Position numbers and translations under genes: made by a program
Origin: Aurifilum marmelostoma
Lineage: Eukaryota > Ascomycota > Sordariomycetes > Diaporthales > Cryphonectriaceae
DNA: 64,000 bases
Reading direction: 5' to 3'
NCBI GenBank assembly: GCA_027559495.1
Contig: JAMXSV010000016.1
Span: forward strand, 1,178,001-1,242,000
Notes under the pieces: model-generated
The model's input: only the letters and a program-made list of their open reading frames with translations
Told to the model about the DNA's origin: nothing
Databases searched by the model: none
In this document: piece after piece, positions 34,561 through 44,664 of the stretch
How the letters are laid out: every line of letters begins with the position of its first letter
How positions within the stretch are numbered: position 1 is the stretch's first letter

Positions 34561-35382
34561 CTTGGTGTGCGGTTGGCGTTGGGTGATGGAGTTGTCGATT
34601 CTAAGATTCTCAAAGATTGAAATGTCGGGTGGAGTTTGCTGCGAATTTTCGGGAGACCACACCTGGATTGTGCGATTGACTTACATAAGCCACTGATTGG
34701 GATTTTAGTGTGGCCAGGTGCAGGGGATTGGAGGGTGTGAAATCGTAGCGCGGCCCAGTGGGCTGTGGGGCTTTTCGACAATTACCTTTTTTTTTTTCCT
34801 CCCTTGCACTAGGCCCTAGGCACAGTACTGTGTAGCAAGGCCTCTCTTGCTGGATGAGTTCCCAACTCGATTCATGACTACAATATTCTTTCGGCGCCAC
34901 TTCCTGCCTTACGGTCCGATCAGGCCTCCCAGCACAAGAAAGCGACTCCATAGGCACGCACCTCGAATAATCATTAGAGAAAGACAAGGGCTTCGTGGTT
35001 AATACGATTGTAATATGCAAGAAGCTTTTCGAAGCGCCAACCGCCTGTTACATGTAATATGCCATAGTCTGATTCACCGATACTGAGTTCTGCCCGGTTG
35101 GGGCATGTCCACGGTGCATTTGCCCAAAGAAATATGCGCCTAACGGGATTATGCACCAAGGTGAGACCCCGCCAACGGCTGGCGAAATTTCAAAAGGTGC
35201 AGCTTGACGTGTGGCAAGCATCGCCCAACAGAAGCAGACGGCGCTGGACCACTGTTCACTGCGTGCGTCTACTTCATGCTTGTCGGTCATCCAGACATTG
35301 TCACACGTCTGGTATCCCACGAGACCCTTCCTCCCAAGACTCACCAGCTGGATCCGCGGCTCGCTATAACCCGAGTATCACC
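34561..35382. other. Divergent promoter region of RPL28 and the ankyrin gene
   Basis: 822 bp between two divergent starts. A T-run (about 34789-34798) lies within 250 bp of the RPL28 start. In-frame open sequence upstream of the ankyrin ATG (from about 35098) has no ATG, so it is probably leader. Confidence 0.55.
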
Positions 35383-36045
35383 ATGCCGCCTAATCCGTTT
35401 CTCCTAGCCGCGGACAACCCCGCCGCACTACTGCCTCTGCTGCGCGAGAATCCCTCTATCGCTTCAGAACAGGATGAACACGGTTATTCCCTCCTCCACG
35501 CCGCTGCGAGCTACAACCACCTCGATCTCCTGCGCGCCCTAGTCAACGAGTTCCACGTGCCTGTCGATCTGCGTGACGAGGATTCCGAGACCGCCCTGTT
35601 CGTTGTCGAGACCGTCGAGGCTGCCCGGGTCCTTGTTGAGGAGCTCGGGCTCGATATCGCAATTACTGGCGAGGAGGGACAGACAGCACGTCAGAAAATC
35701 GAGCAGGAGGGCGATTTCCCGGCCGTGGCTGACTATCTCGCGACCAAAGAAGCGTCGGGGTTGGCTAATGGGACCAATGGGCAGCACGCACCTGTCAATG
35801 GACATGCCAACGGCGATCTTCCGCCAGTTCCTCAGGGTTTATCGGTGAATTTCGGCACCATGACTGAGGAAGACACCGGCGATGCACCACCCAACCCGGA
35901 GTTTAGGAGACGTATCGAGGAGCTGGCTGCGAGGGAGGACTTTCATACAGAGGCTGGCCAGGCGGCGCTACGGCAGCTGGTCGAGGAAGCCATCTCGGGC
36001 GAGGAGCTGGCAGAGGACCGCAATGTTCGGCCCCGGGAAGGATGA
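35383..36045 (+). CDS. Ankyrin-repeat protein (YGL242C-like)
   Basis: Single exon, 220 aa, starting at the ATG at 35383 (MPPNPFLLAADNPAAL). Three degenerate ankyrin units cover about residues 8-130: NPAALLPLLRENPSIASEQD, HGYSLLHAAASYNHLDLLRAL and SETALFVVETVEAARVLVEEL. A short linker rich in Asn/Gly (NGTNGQHAPVNGHANG) separates them from a C-terminal acidic helical part (RRRIEELAAREDFH). Size and layout match the uncharacterised yeast ankyrin protein YGL242C and its orthologues, presumably cytosolic and protein-binding. The stop is only 26 bp from the stop of RPP40 on the other strand, so the two transcripts must overlap at their 3' ends. Confidence 0.85.
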   Translation: MPPNPFLLAADNPAALLPLLRENPSIASEQDEHGYSLLHAAASYNHLDLLRALVNEFHVPVDLRDEDSETALFVVETVEAARVLVEELGLDIAITGEEGQTARQKIEQEGDFPAVADYLATKEASGLANGTNGQHAPVNGHANGDLPPVPQGLSVNFGTMTEEDTGDAPPNPEFRRRIEELAAREDFHTEAGQAALRQLVEEAISGEELAEDRNVRPREG

Positions 36046-36071
36046 TGAATGACCCACACCTAACGGGCCAA

Positions 36072-37495
36072 CTACTCATGACTTTTGATATCCCAAAGAA
36101 GATACTCTTTAGAGGCACCCGGCGGTCGAAGCAACGTACTTTCGGCAGCGTCCCCGTACATCGTCTTGGAGAAAGATGCTACGCTCAAGGAGACCCAGTC
36201 GCGTGACGGCATCTTGGAGATGACGTCCGCAAGCAATTGCTGGGCGAATGAGGGCGGGAGAAGACCTTCCCAGCTGATGGTACACAGCTTCGCTGCGCTC
36301 TGTCTGCCCGGGCTCCCAGGAGTCTGGTAGCGGCTGAGAAAGGGGTCGAGAGCATCTGCTGGCGTTATACGTGGGCTTTGGAGGCGGACCAGCGACAGCC
36401 ACTCATAAATGTCAGCCAGGGCCTCTGGCATGTGGTCGGCATCGGGCTCGGTGACCAAGTCAGGTGGCGGCACCAGCGGCGGCAAGGTGACTTCAAGGTC
36501 CTCGCATATCTCAGGAGATGCCCTGCACCTGGTAGGGCGAAAGGCATCCAGTGGATCGGGATTTGGCACTAGACAAGACTTCTTAGAAATGAACTCTCAA
36601 GAATTCTTGACCGTGGACCAATGCTGACGAGTGAGCTCACCTTTCGAAGACACGTTCCTGAAAAGCCATGTCCGCGGCTGGTCCAGCACATCTTTGCATG
36701 CGTAGATGAGCCGATCGAAGCCTTTCTTGCCTCGAAACATGGATGGGCTCCGAAGATCGAACTGAACCACCCAGCGAGGCCTCAACCCTCTGTTCCCCTT
36801 GGCGCCGTAGGGCTTGCCAACTAGACCAGCTCGTTCGTACGTCTCCTTGTCCAGGAACATGGAAAGCTGGCCTGTGGAATGTTAGCGGCGACCCATCTAC
36901 CTGGACGAGGAAAAATGATGTTCTCACCGTCCTTGAGTGTAAATACGTTGTCAACATCTCTTCGGCCTTGCGAAAACATGATTATATCACCTGCAAACAC
37001 ACACACAAGTCAGAGATACAGCGCACCTAGTATAAGCCGGCCCAGGTTCCACGGCCAGCCATCCCTTGAAAGTAGCTATTGGTCAAACAAGGATCACACA
37101 CCAATTTTGATGTATTCTGTGAAGAAGTCGCCCTGTAGAATCTGGGAAAGAGACATGGTGACTCGATAAAAATCAGCAGGAGGATTCGAGACACCCATTA
37201 ACGTCTCTCGAAGTAGATGCCAAGACTCGTGTGGCAGGATGAGGTCGACCTGGGTATTGCAATTAGTTCTCTACAATCGTTTTCACGGAGGGAAAAACAG
37301 CACACGGTGCTGCATAGGCTTACTGACCCTTCGAATGAAGTCGTGTGTCATGAGCGTCGACCATGGCTTTCCCTTGGACGTCCAGTGGACTGGAGGTTGC
37401 TGAGGGTCGAGATGGGGCATGCGGCCATACGTGAAGAAGCACTTGGACCGTTCATAGACGGTGGGCGCTCCAAGCGAGATCATCTCCCCAGACAT
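36072..37495 (-). CDS. RPP40: RNase P/MRP subunit RPP40
   Basis: Five exons, 37495-37328, 37249-37102, 36990-36928, 36871-36641 and 36568-36072; introns 72-111 nt, phases consistent; 368 aa. RPP40-family landmarks: TVYERSKCFFTYG near the start, KPWSTLMTHDFIRR, the VDLILPHESW segment, FTEYIKIGDIIMFSQGR, MFLDKETYERAGLVGKPYG, and PRWVVQFDLRSPSMFRGKKG. The protein is part of the nuclear ribonucleoprotein that cuts 5' leaders from pre-tRNA and, in some lineages, the related MRP enzyme. It starts at MSGEMISLG; a start four codons further in is equally possible. The 5' end faces TRM11 across about 0.5 kb, so the two tRNA-biogenesis genes may share a promoter region. Single-exon shadows hide most of this gene. 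Confidence 0.9.
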
Positions 37496-38002
37496 GATCA
37501 GAGCACCGAGTAGTCTGATTATTCCGAAACGAAAGGGTGTTCTCTCAAGAACGTAGCGGAAACAGGGAGACGAAGGTCCAAGTGCATGTTTTGCAGAAAT
37601 GGCAGTTGCTCCTATTACTGTATTGTGAGGGTTAGGGTTTGAAGACTAAATATCTTCTTCACTAATAGTTTCTACGAGATACAGACTTACAAATAGACTG
37701 ACATATTGCTTCTGCATACAGGTATCGGAATCGAACGGGCTTGAAACAGCTGAGGCCGCAAACAAACATGCTGATCTTCCAACACAGCACAAGATGAGAT
37801 AGTTGAGACAATCTTCGCTAGTAACCAAGTCGAACCCTTTGGAGCGTCCACCCTCTCTCTCTGTCTCCAAAACCAGGTACGAGGCTCTCAGGTAGTCCAC
37901 ACTTTCTTTCGAATGCGCAGTCGGCGTCTCGTCGAACTGGAATAGATTCGGTGCCAGAACTGACTGACACACGCAATCAGAACCCTCGAAGAGAAAAAAG
38001 TT
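37496..38002. promoter_or_regulatory. Shared divergent upstream region, RPP40/TRM11
   Basis: 507 bp between the divergent start codons of RPP40 (37495, minus) and TRM11 (38003, plus). No coding exon recognised. A telomere-like TTAGGG-type fragment (GTTAGGGTTTG near 37630) occurs once and is probably incidental. Bidirectional promoter function is an inference from spacing. Confidence 0.45.
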
Positions 38003-39489
38003 ATGGAATTCCTTGTCCGTTTCGGCCAGTGGCACGAGTCCTTTCGTGTTCCTGAGCTTCAGGCTCTCGCTGTAGCCGAAGATGCCCCCTTCGATGTCGT
38101 GTCTTATAACCCGGAGAAACCTTTCTGTGTTATCCGTGCTCGTGACGCACAAGCTGCCATCCGACTCGTCCGCCGCGCCATCTTGACCCAGTCTGTATAC
38201 GAGTACTGGGGCAGTGGCAGCTCTGTAGACGAACTCCACCAGTCCGTCAAGGCCAAGTCCTCGCATCTGTGGGGGCGCTACAGCAAGGGTTCGTGGAAGT
38301 TTAGCATGGACTCCTTCCAGGGCTCTCGGACTGCAGATGAGCGGCGGGACATCATCGACACGTTTAGCTACATGCCCCTCGACGGTCCCATCAGCATGAA
38401 GGATCCGGAACACGAGTATACCATCTTCGAGGAGTGGCCATTTGATCCCACGCGCAAGACGCGGCCGCCACCCACGCAATATCACTTTGGGCGCTTTCTC
38501 GGCAAGGGCGGCCGCGACCTCGTCAAAAACTTCGATCTCAAGAAGAGGCCGTACATCAGCACGACGTCCATGGACTCGGAGCTTGCCCTCGTCACGGCGA
38601 ATATGGCCCTCGCGGGACCCGGCAAGATCTTTTACGACCCCTTCGTGGGCACTGGCAGCTTTCCCATCGCCTGCTCGGCCTTTGGCGCCATCAGCTGGGG
38701 CAGTGATATCGACGGACGGGCCGTGAGGGGCACTGGCCTCGACTCTCGCTCCGAGGCCAAGAGGGGCCTCGTCAAGGGCGAGAAGACCCTGGTCGGGAAT
38801 TTCAAACATTACGATCTTCTTGGTAGACTGGGCGACGTCTTCACGTCCGACCTGACCAACACGCCACTGCGGCGTCTACCATTTGGATGTGGTGGCCCGG
38901 GCGGTCGGGCCAGATTGTTCGACGGCATCGTCTGTGATCCTCCCTATGGTGTAAGGGAGGGGCTCCGTGTTCTCGGCTGTCGGGATCCGGAGAGCACACC
39001 CTGGGTGGTCAAGGCAGGCTACACCAAGTACAAGTAAGCCAGGCCGAGCCGAAGGAGAGCTGTGTATAGTCCTGTTCGGGCAAGAGAAGCTGATCATGAT
39101 GACGAGACAGAAACGCAGACTTTGTTGCACCCAAGAAGCCATACAGCTTCCTTGCCATGCTTGACGATATCCTGCAGTTCTCAGCAGAGACGCTCGTCGA
39201 CGGGGGCCGGCTCTCCTTCTGGATGCCCACAGCCAACGATGAGGACCAGGAGATCGCAGTGCCGACACACCCTTGCCTCGAGGTCGTCATCATCTGCGTG
39301 CAGCCGTTCAATAAGTGGTCTCGCAGGCTGATCACATACCGCAAGCTGCCCGATGAGTCCGTCAGCCCGACAGACCTGGAGGCGTGGGCGGTCAGGGCTG
39401 TTGCACAGCACGCAGGAGCCACAGCAGACGAACTCAACCCTTTCAGAAGGGGCTACTTCAAAGGATTTCAGAAAGAATCGCCACCTTGA
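38003..39489 (+). CDS. TRM11: tRNA guanine-N2 methyltransferase Trm11
   Basis: Exons 38003-39033 and 39111-39489 (77-nt intron, GTAAGC...GACAG); 469 aa. An N-terminal THUMP-like RNA-binding part (about 1-180) is followed by a Rossmann methyltransferase domain with the SAM-binding motif DPFVGTGSF at residues 212-220, the SDIDGRA acidic loop and the catalytic DPPYG at 312-316. Exon 2 supplies the end of the fold (LVDGGRLSFWMP). Trm11, with the activator Trm112, makes m2G10 in cytosolic tRNAs. The start is the first ATG (MEFLVRFGQWHESFR, the conserved N terminus). The opposite strand carries a 387-codon open frame (37646-38809) that is a mirror of biased codon use and not a gene. Confidence 0.95.
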
Positions 39490-39906
39490 TGGAAGATGAC
39501 CACGACCGTGGGCCGCCCATATATGGCAACCAGCACTTCACGACGGCTCTCGTATTCCTGTACCTTGCACCACTTGGGTTATCTGATACCCCGATCTCCT
39601 TCCCACTATCGATCGATGGCCGAATATGTAGCGGACACCTATCTATATCATATGCTGCATAATTGTTCGGACAATTCAAGAAAGAAAAGGAAAACAAAGG
39701 CTGGGAGGGGGAGGGGTGCTATAATGTACCATGTCCCCAGCGCATAATATGTTGCCGCCGTGGCCTCTTCCAAGGCCATTGGCAAAGTCGTCCTGCGCAA
39801 AAGCCAGAGCTGATCCGGCCATCGGTATCTCGTCCGTCTCGTACTTCAGGCAGTGTACCTGCTGCCAGCTATGGAACTCCGAAGACTCCCTGCCTGCTAT
39901 TCAATA
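39490..39906. other. Convergent 3' region of TRM11 and GID4
   Basis: 417 bp between two stop codons. Purine-rich near 39670-39715. Presumably 3' UTRs. Confidence 0.6.
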
Positions 39907-41245
39907 TCACCGGAACTCCAAAGCACCAAGGCAACCCCTGTCCTCGACGTGTTTTAACTCAAGCTGCTGGAACCTAAAAGACGGCGAGGGTCAGAATAGC
40001 GCAAAACATGCGACGATGCGCTCTAGGCCTCGAGCGATTATGTGGCTCACTCACCTCTCGCTCTTGCTGTGGAAATAAATGCCATTTACCTCCCCCTGCA
40101 CTTGATTAAAACATATGTAATAGAATCCTTCGAAGCTGGCGCCAGTGATGGTACGGACGCGGTGATCGGGTACCAAAAAGTGTTCTTTCCAACGCATGAA
40201 GATAAATTCGGACTGGGCAATGTCCTTAATGACCACTGTGGAGCCCCTCCTTGCCTGCTTGGAGTAGGGGCGGAAGGCTGGAAACTTGGACCAGTGGGAC
40301 AGGTCTGTTTTGTCATTGGCACCCCAGCTGTCGTGCTTGGTTATGAAACCGTACTTAGTTCCAATAATCTCGCCCTCAAAGTATGTTGTTAGCGTTGGAT
40401 GGTCATCGGTCAGACCTAGTAAGAGACTTGTTAGCAAAGAGGTTACAGGATGATGAGCCACAGTATATGGTGAGCTCAGGATTCCTTGGGGGGAGGGGGG
40501 AGCAGACGTACCCTGGATTCGCAGGTATCCGCAGAGGAAAGACTCCCGCAGATCGACGTATTTGATCTCGACCTGAACGTCATATACCTGCCTCTCGGAT
40601 TGCTGCGTCCCGGTGAATCGACTGCCTGCCCGCAGGAATGAGGAGGGGGATGTTGGAATGACCTGAACCAATGAGGATTGTCAGTCACAGCTTCAGGCAA
40701 AATACAGTCACTCTCGATTGCACAATGGATCAACATACCCTTCCAGATGGATAACCACGCCCCATACTAGGCAAGCCGTAGTCGTGCTCCATGGCATACC
40801 CGAGCTGGTTTTGTGGATTATATATAGCATCGGTGTCCACGTGACGGGTGGGTTGATGCGAAGTCCCTACGCCGTGTCGTGGTGTCGAGGTGCGGATGTG
40901 CTCGATAGGGGACTGGCCTCGAGGAGAGTCTGTGCGGGCGAGATCGACTTCTGGTGTCTTATGGGACTCGATGCAAGGCGATGAACTGTCGGCGACTGTG
41001 CTTGACACATCGGCGTCCGTCTCGAGGTCTGGGACGGGACCGTCAGTGTCGTCAAAGCGAGTAGCGGACGACACACCAGTCGATCTGGGTGTGGTCCCGT
41101 CGTCCTCAGTTGCGGTGTGATGTATCGAGTGGGGGGCCGCGTTCACAGGGGTATCGTCTCGGGAGGCGGAAGAGTCGTCTGTTTCTGGACATATCGAGGA
41201 GAAGGTATAAGGGGTACGAGGATCGGGAGCAGATGGTGTAGGCAT
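39907..41245 (-). CDS. GID4: GID/CTLH complex substrate receptor Gid4 (Vid24)
   Basis: Exons 41245-40739, 40662-40512, 40415-40055 and 39973-39907; 361 aa. Residues 1-165 are a Ser/Thr/Asp-rich disordered leader. From about 170 on comes the Vid24/Gid4 beta-barrel: GSRFTGTQQSERQVYDVQV, IKYVDLRESFLCGYLRIQGL, LTTYFEGEIIG, FITKHDSWGA, FIFMRWKEHFLVPDHRV, GASFEGFYYICFNQ, IYFHSKSERFQQLELKHVED and a final FR. In yeast this receptor recognises N-terminal proline degrons on gluconeogenic enzymes and brings them to the GID E3 ligase when glucose returns. The barrel core looks complete. The last exon is only 22 codons and is recovered by splicing across GTGAGT...TTTTAG. Confidence 0.94.
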
Positions 41246-41933
41246 GTTGGCTGGTTCCTCGCACTCGATCGCGGATGGGATGTGAGCGAGGAAGTCGCAG
41301 GTTGTGGATGTCTCAGCAGGAGGAGACGAGTTGTCGCGTGGAGGTCGAAGCCGAGGCTGTTGCGTTCAGCGAGGCGGCGCTCTTGTTATAGATCCAGACG
41401 TAGGATGAATACAATTGCGACAGATGGATATATCTGAGCGACAAGACGGGCCCTCGTCAACTTCAGGATCAGAGCCACGATGGCGACCTTGCGCGGCAGG
41501 TGACGATGGCGACGGGTTGCATCGAAGGCGCGTGGGCGGGCCTGAGCGGAAGGAGGAGGCGTTGAGGGGTGGATAAAAGAGAATAGATGCGAAGTGGGTG
41601 CGAGGCACATGCAACGCAATGCAATGCGCCCTGATATGTTACTGAGGGTGGATGTAGGCGTTGTACCTTTTTGAAAGGCCAGGCCGGGCCAGGCCAAGAG
41701 CAAATGGTGAGGTGAGCGAGACGCTTAACTACGACGTTGTTATGGCGGTCGTTGTGGAGGCGGCGAGATCGGCCGAGATAAGAACAAGGCCCTGTGGTTG
41801 GTAGGGCTCGGAACTGAAGTCACAGCTTAAACCGCTTCTTTCCTTAACCCCTTTTCTCACTCTGTTCTGAATTGTAACAACAACAATATACAATTGGAGA
41901 GTAATTAGCAAATCTAGAAGTAGGCAGAAAATA

Positions 41934-41968
<35 letters not shown>

Positions 41969-42908
41969 AGAGAGAAAAGAAGAAAGAAGGAGAAGGATAA
42001 TTGAGTGACCTAATGGACGGGAAACTTACAGGGAGAGAAGAGAACAAAACGGGCTGATTGGACATGATGGCTGACAGGTATCAATTTACACAGGGTCGGT
42101 GGATACTCCTTCCAGCCGCCATAAGCCAGCCTCGGAATCCCATATGACTGACTGCCTGCACTGCCCCCTTCTTCCCATCAGGCGTAGGAGAGGGACAAGA
42201 GAGACACATGCATTCATGTTGAGATGCGGAACTTGCATTTCTGAACGTCCTGAGTTAACTTTAACATACATACACTCCAATGCCTACAAAATTGGCAACA
42301 GGTGGCGAACTCCAGGCACGAGAAGCTATGGTCTAATTCTCTGGTCGGAGTGGCCGATCTCGTGTGTAGGCCTGCTTATTTTCTGGCTCATGTTGGCGTT
42401 GGGACTCTTTCCTTCTCTTCTTGAGCTTATCTGCCAGCATTTGAACTTTCTTGATGCGCATATTCTCTCTCGATGGTTGTCCACCTGTTGACGGAGTTCC
42501 AATGCTTGGTGTCTGGTGCACGGTATGGGTCCACAGGCATGAGAAGCCGGACCATTTCTTTGTCAATTCCCTCCTCGATGTCTCAGCATTCGCTGCCACT
42601 TGGCCACCTTGGGTCTCTCGGCCGCCTTCCTTGGCCGACCTGCCATGACCACGCACAGCACATCTGTACGAGCTTCCTCTGCATCGTCCCCTGCTATGCT
42701 CTCTCCATCCCCCTCAAAATGTGTAGCGCTGTTTCGATTTCAAGCCTTTCTGGACGCAAATGCACGCGTCTCGTTGTGCAACCTTCTAACGTGCAACTTC
42801 GGCTGTAGTCTCAAATTGCACAAAACATAAAAGGGTATCATCGTGTTCTCCAGCCCAGCGCGCCGTCCTTTCTCTCTTACTGGTGGCCCAAGTCTCCTGA
42901 TCGAATCC
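41246..42908. other. Intergenic region with a long poly-A tract
   Basis: Upstream of GID4 and downstream of MAGO (both minus strand). Contains A32 at 41935-41966 inside an A/G-rich stretch (to about 42000). Frames at 41366-41703 and 42099-42491 lack coding character. Confidence 0.55.
41935..41966. repeat. Poly-A tract (32 A)
   Basis: Longest homopolymer in the window, continued by purine-rich sequence. On the GID4 strand it is a T tract about 700 bp upstream of the start codon. No retroelement body adjoins it. Confidence 0.9.
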
Positions 42909-43688
42909 TTAGATAGGCTTGATCTTGAAGTGCAGCGAGATCAGGCTAAACACCAACGCCTTCAGGTCCTGCACTAGGTAGTAGAAGACGCGTAGCCCCT
43001 CAGGATCAGCCGACTCCGTGACATCGACCAAAGATCCAATCTTGGCCGTCTCGAAACTGATATGCTCTCCGCCGACCTTGATCTCTAGCTCCTGTCTGCC
43101 GTCCTTATTCTTCTGTGGCCACTTGCCATCGTCTTCCCTATTCTGGTTGTCAGCTGGCATGGTTCTCGCGTCGTAGAGGGCCTCTTTTCTGTTGGGTAAT
43201 GACGGCGTACTTGAGAATCTCGCTAGCTTTGATGATACGCTTGATCTCGTCGATGACCAGGGAGCTAACGCACACTACATTCAAAGAAAACAGTCAGCAC
43301 GTTTTGAGCTAGGTAGAGGAAGAAGTACGGGGAAGGGAGGATTTAAAGAAGGAAGACGTACTCTCCTTGCGAATCAGACTGTCATTGCGATAGTTGGAGT
43401 TGTTCGCGTAGCGGGCCACAGCACTACGACCGTCGCCAACAACGCGAAAGTCGAATTCTAGAATGTCCAGAGATTAGAATCGACCGGACTTGATCGTAAA
43501 TGCCATGTCGTGCTTCGGGGGAAGGGGTACGAGGAAGCATACCAAGGAATTCATGACCAAACCGGCCTGAGTGGCCGGAGCTGTTGCGAGGGTCTTGTCA
43601 GCACGGACAGAGAGAATATGTACCCGAGAGGAGAGGAGGGAAGCTCTTACTAGTATCTCAGGTAGAAAGGTTCATTTGTGGATGCCAT
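42909..43688 (-). CDS. MAGO: Mago nashi, exon junction complex core subunit
   Basis: Five exons, 43688-43651, 43580-43543, 43457-43362, 43274-43211 and 43137-42909; 154 aa, near the family length of about 146-150. Nearly every block is invariant: MASTNEPFYLRYYSGH, GRFGHEFLEFDFRVVGDGRS, ARYANNSNYRNDSLIRKE, MCVSSLVIDEIKRIIKASEI, DGKWPQKNKDGRQELEIKV, HISFETAKIGSL and RVFYYLVQDLKALVFSLISL. Mago pairs with Y14 to lock eIF4A3 on spliced mRNA in the nucleus. The exons of 38, 38, 96 and 64 nt are too short to be found by open-frame searches. Keeping an exon junction complex fits an intron-rich genome and excludes budding yeasts. Confidence 0.97.
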
Positions 43689-44664
43689 AGTCACGACACT
43701 CCAGTATCTTATTGACCTCGAGTATGCAGACAAAGGTAGGTCTAGAGGGCAGGTTGAGAGGCGTCGCGATGCGATCAGTATTCCAGGGCCGTTCCGGGCA
43801 GGCAAGCCTTCCATCCAACAACGCGAGATCTGGTGGAGGGGCACGTCAGGCACAGACAAGATTTAGCTGCTTCTGGGGGGGGCAGCAATTGGAAGATTGG
43901 GGGCTGCTAGAATTGCCGAGGCAGCAACCAGTTGCATTGCGCCATAGTGTATACCAGAAGGTACATAAGGGGTCGGCACTGGTAGGTACCCCTCTAAGGG
44001 TCTGGGCGGAGGCTAACGATAATCCAGTTCCGCGCCCGGGCCACTATTACTATAGCTACGGACCCCCCCCTGCAGAGAGCGCGCTGAGTGCCCTGGCGAT
44101 GAGCTGTTAGTGCCACTGTGTCAGTCCCTGCCACAGTACCGCAGCACCTCGTACATTGGTAGTTGACAAGCCATTTTGGCAGGGGCCAGATCTCCAGACT
44201 CTAGAAACGCCAAAACTCCAGACCTCCCAATTCCAAGTGCCCCCCCTCCAGGCTTCAGAGCAGTCTCAAGTGGATTCGCAGAGGGCACCACCAGTCGCTG
44301 TCTTCCGGAGAGACAAGACAACATACAAAAGACACTCACAGTCCGCCCATCTCGATCCAAGGTCCGGTCCGGTCGCTTCTACCTCTGTGCCCGCCTGAAT
44401 CGCGACTCGTGGTCTGTCCCTCCGCCCTTCGCCTCGTCGATACGCATTGGCGGCAATCCGCATCTTCTTGCATCGTACATCTCCAATTCCTGGCGTCGGA
44501 GTCCTCGCAGAGCTCCGTCTCTGTTGCTTCGTCCCCGCGAACACCCTCGGACACCGCTGACCCGTCCCATTGCGACAAGCACAGCTCACGACAACGAGAA
44601 CCCGTCGCGGCACCTTCTCTACATGTCTTGAGGAGCTCCTCGAGCTGCCCACCGACTCGTCAAT
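43689..44664. other. Divergent intergenic region, MAGO/SEC26
   Basis: Upstream of MAGO (minus) and SEC26 (plus). 44150-44660 is CT-rich on the plus strand, consistent with a promoter/leader of SEC26. Short frames here show no coding bias. Confidence 0.55.

Noticed and set aside
37625..37640. Telomere-like GTTAGGGTTTG
   Set aside because: A single occurrence, not a tandem array. Chance or promoter motif at best.
37646..38809. 387-codon open frame on the minus strand opposite TRM11 exon 1
   Set aside because: It mirrors the GC-biased codon use of a clear TRM11 exon, crosses into the RPP40/TRM11 promoter region and shows no family motif.
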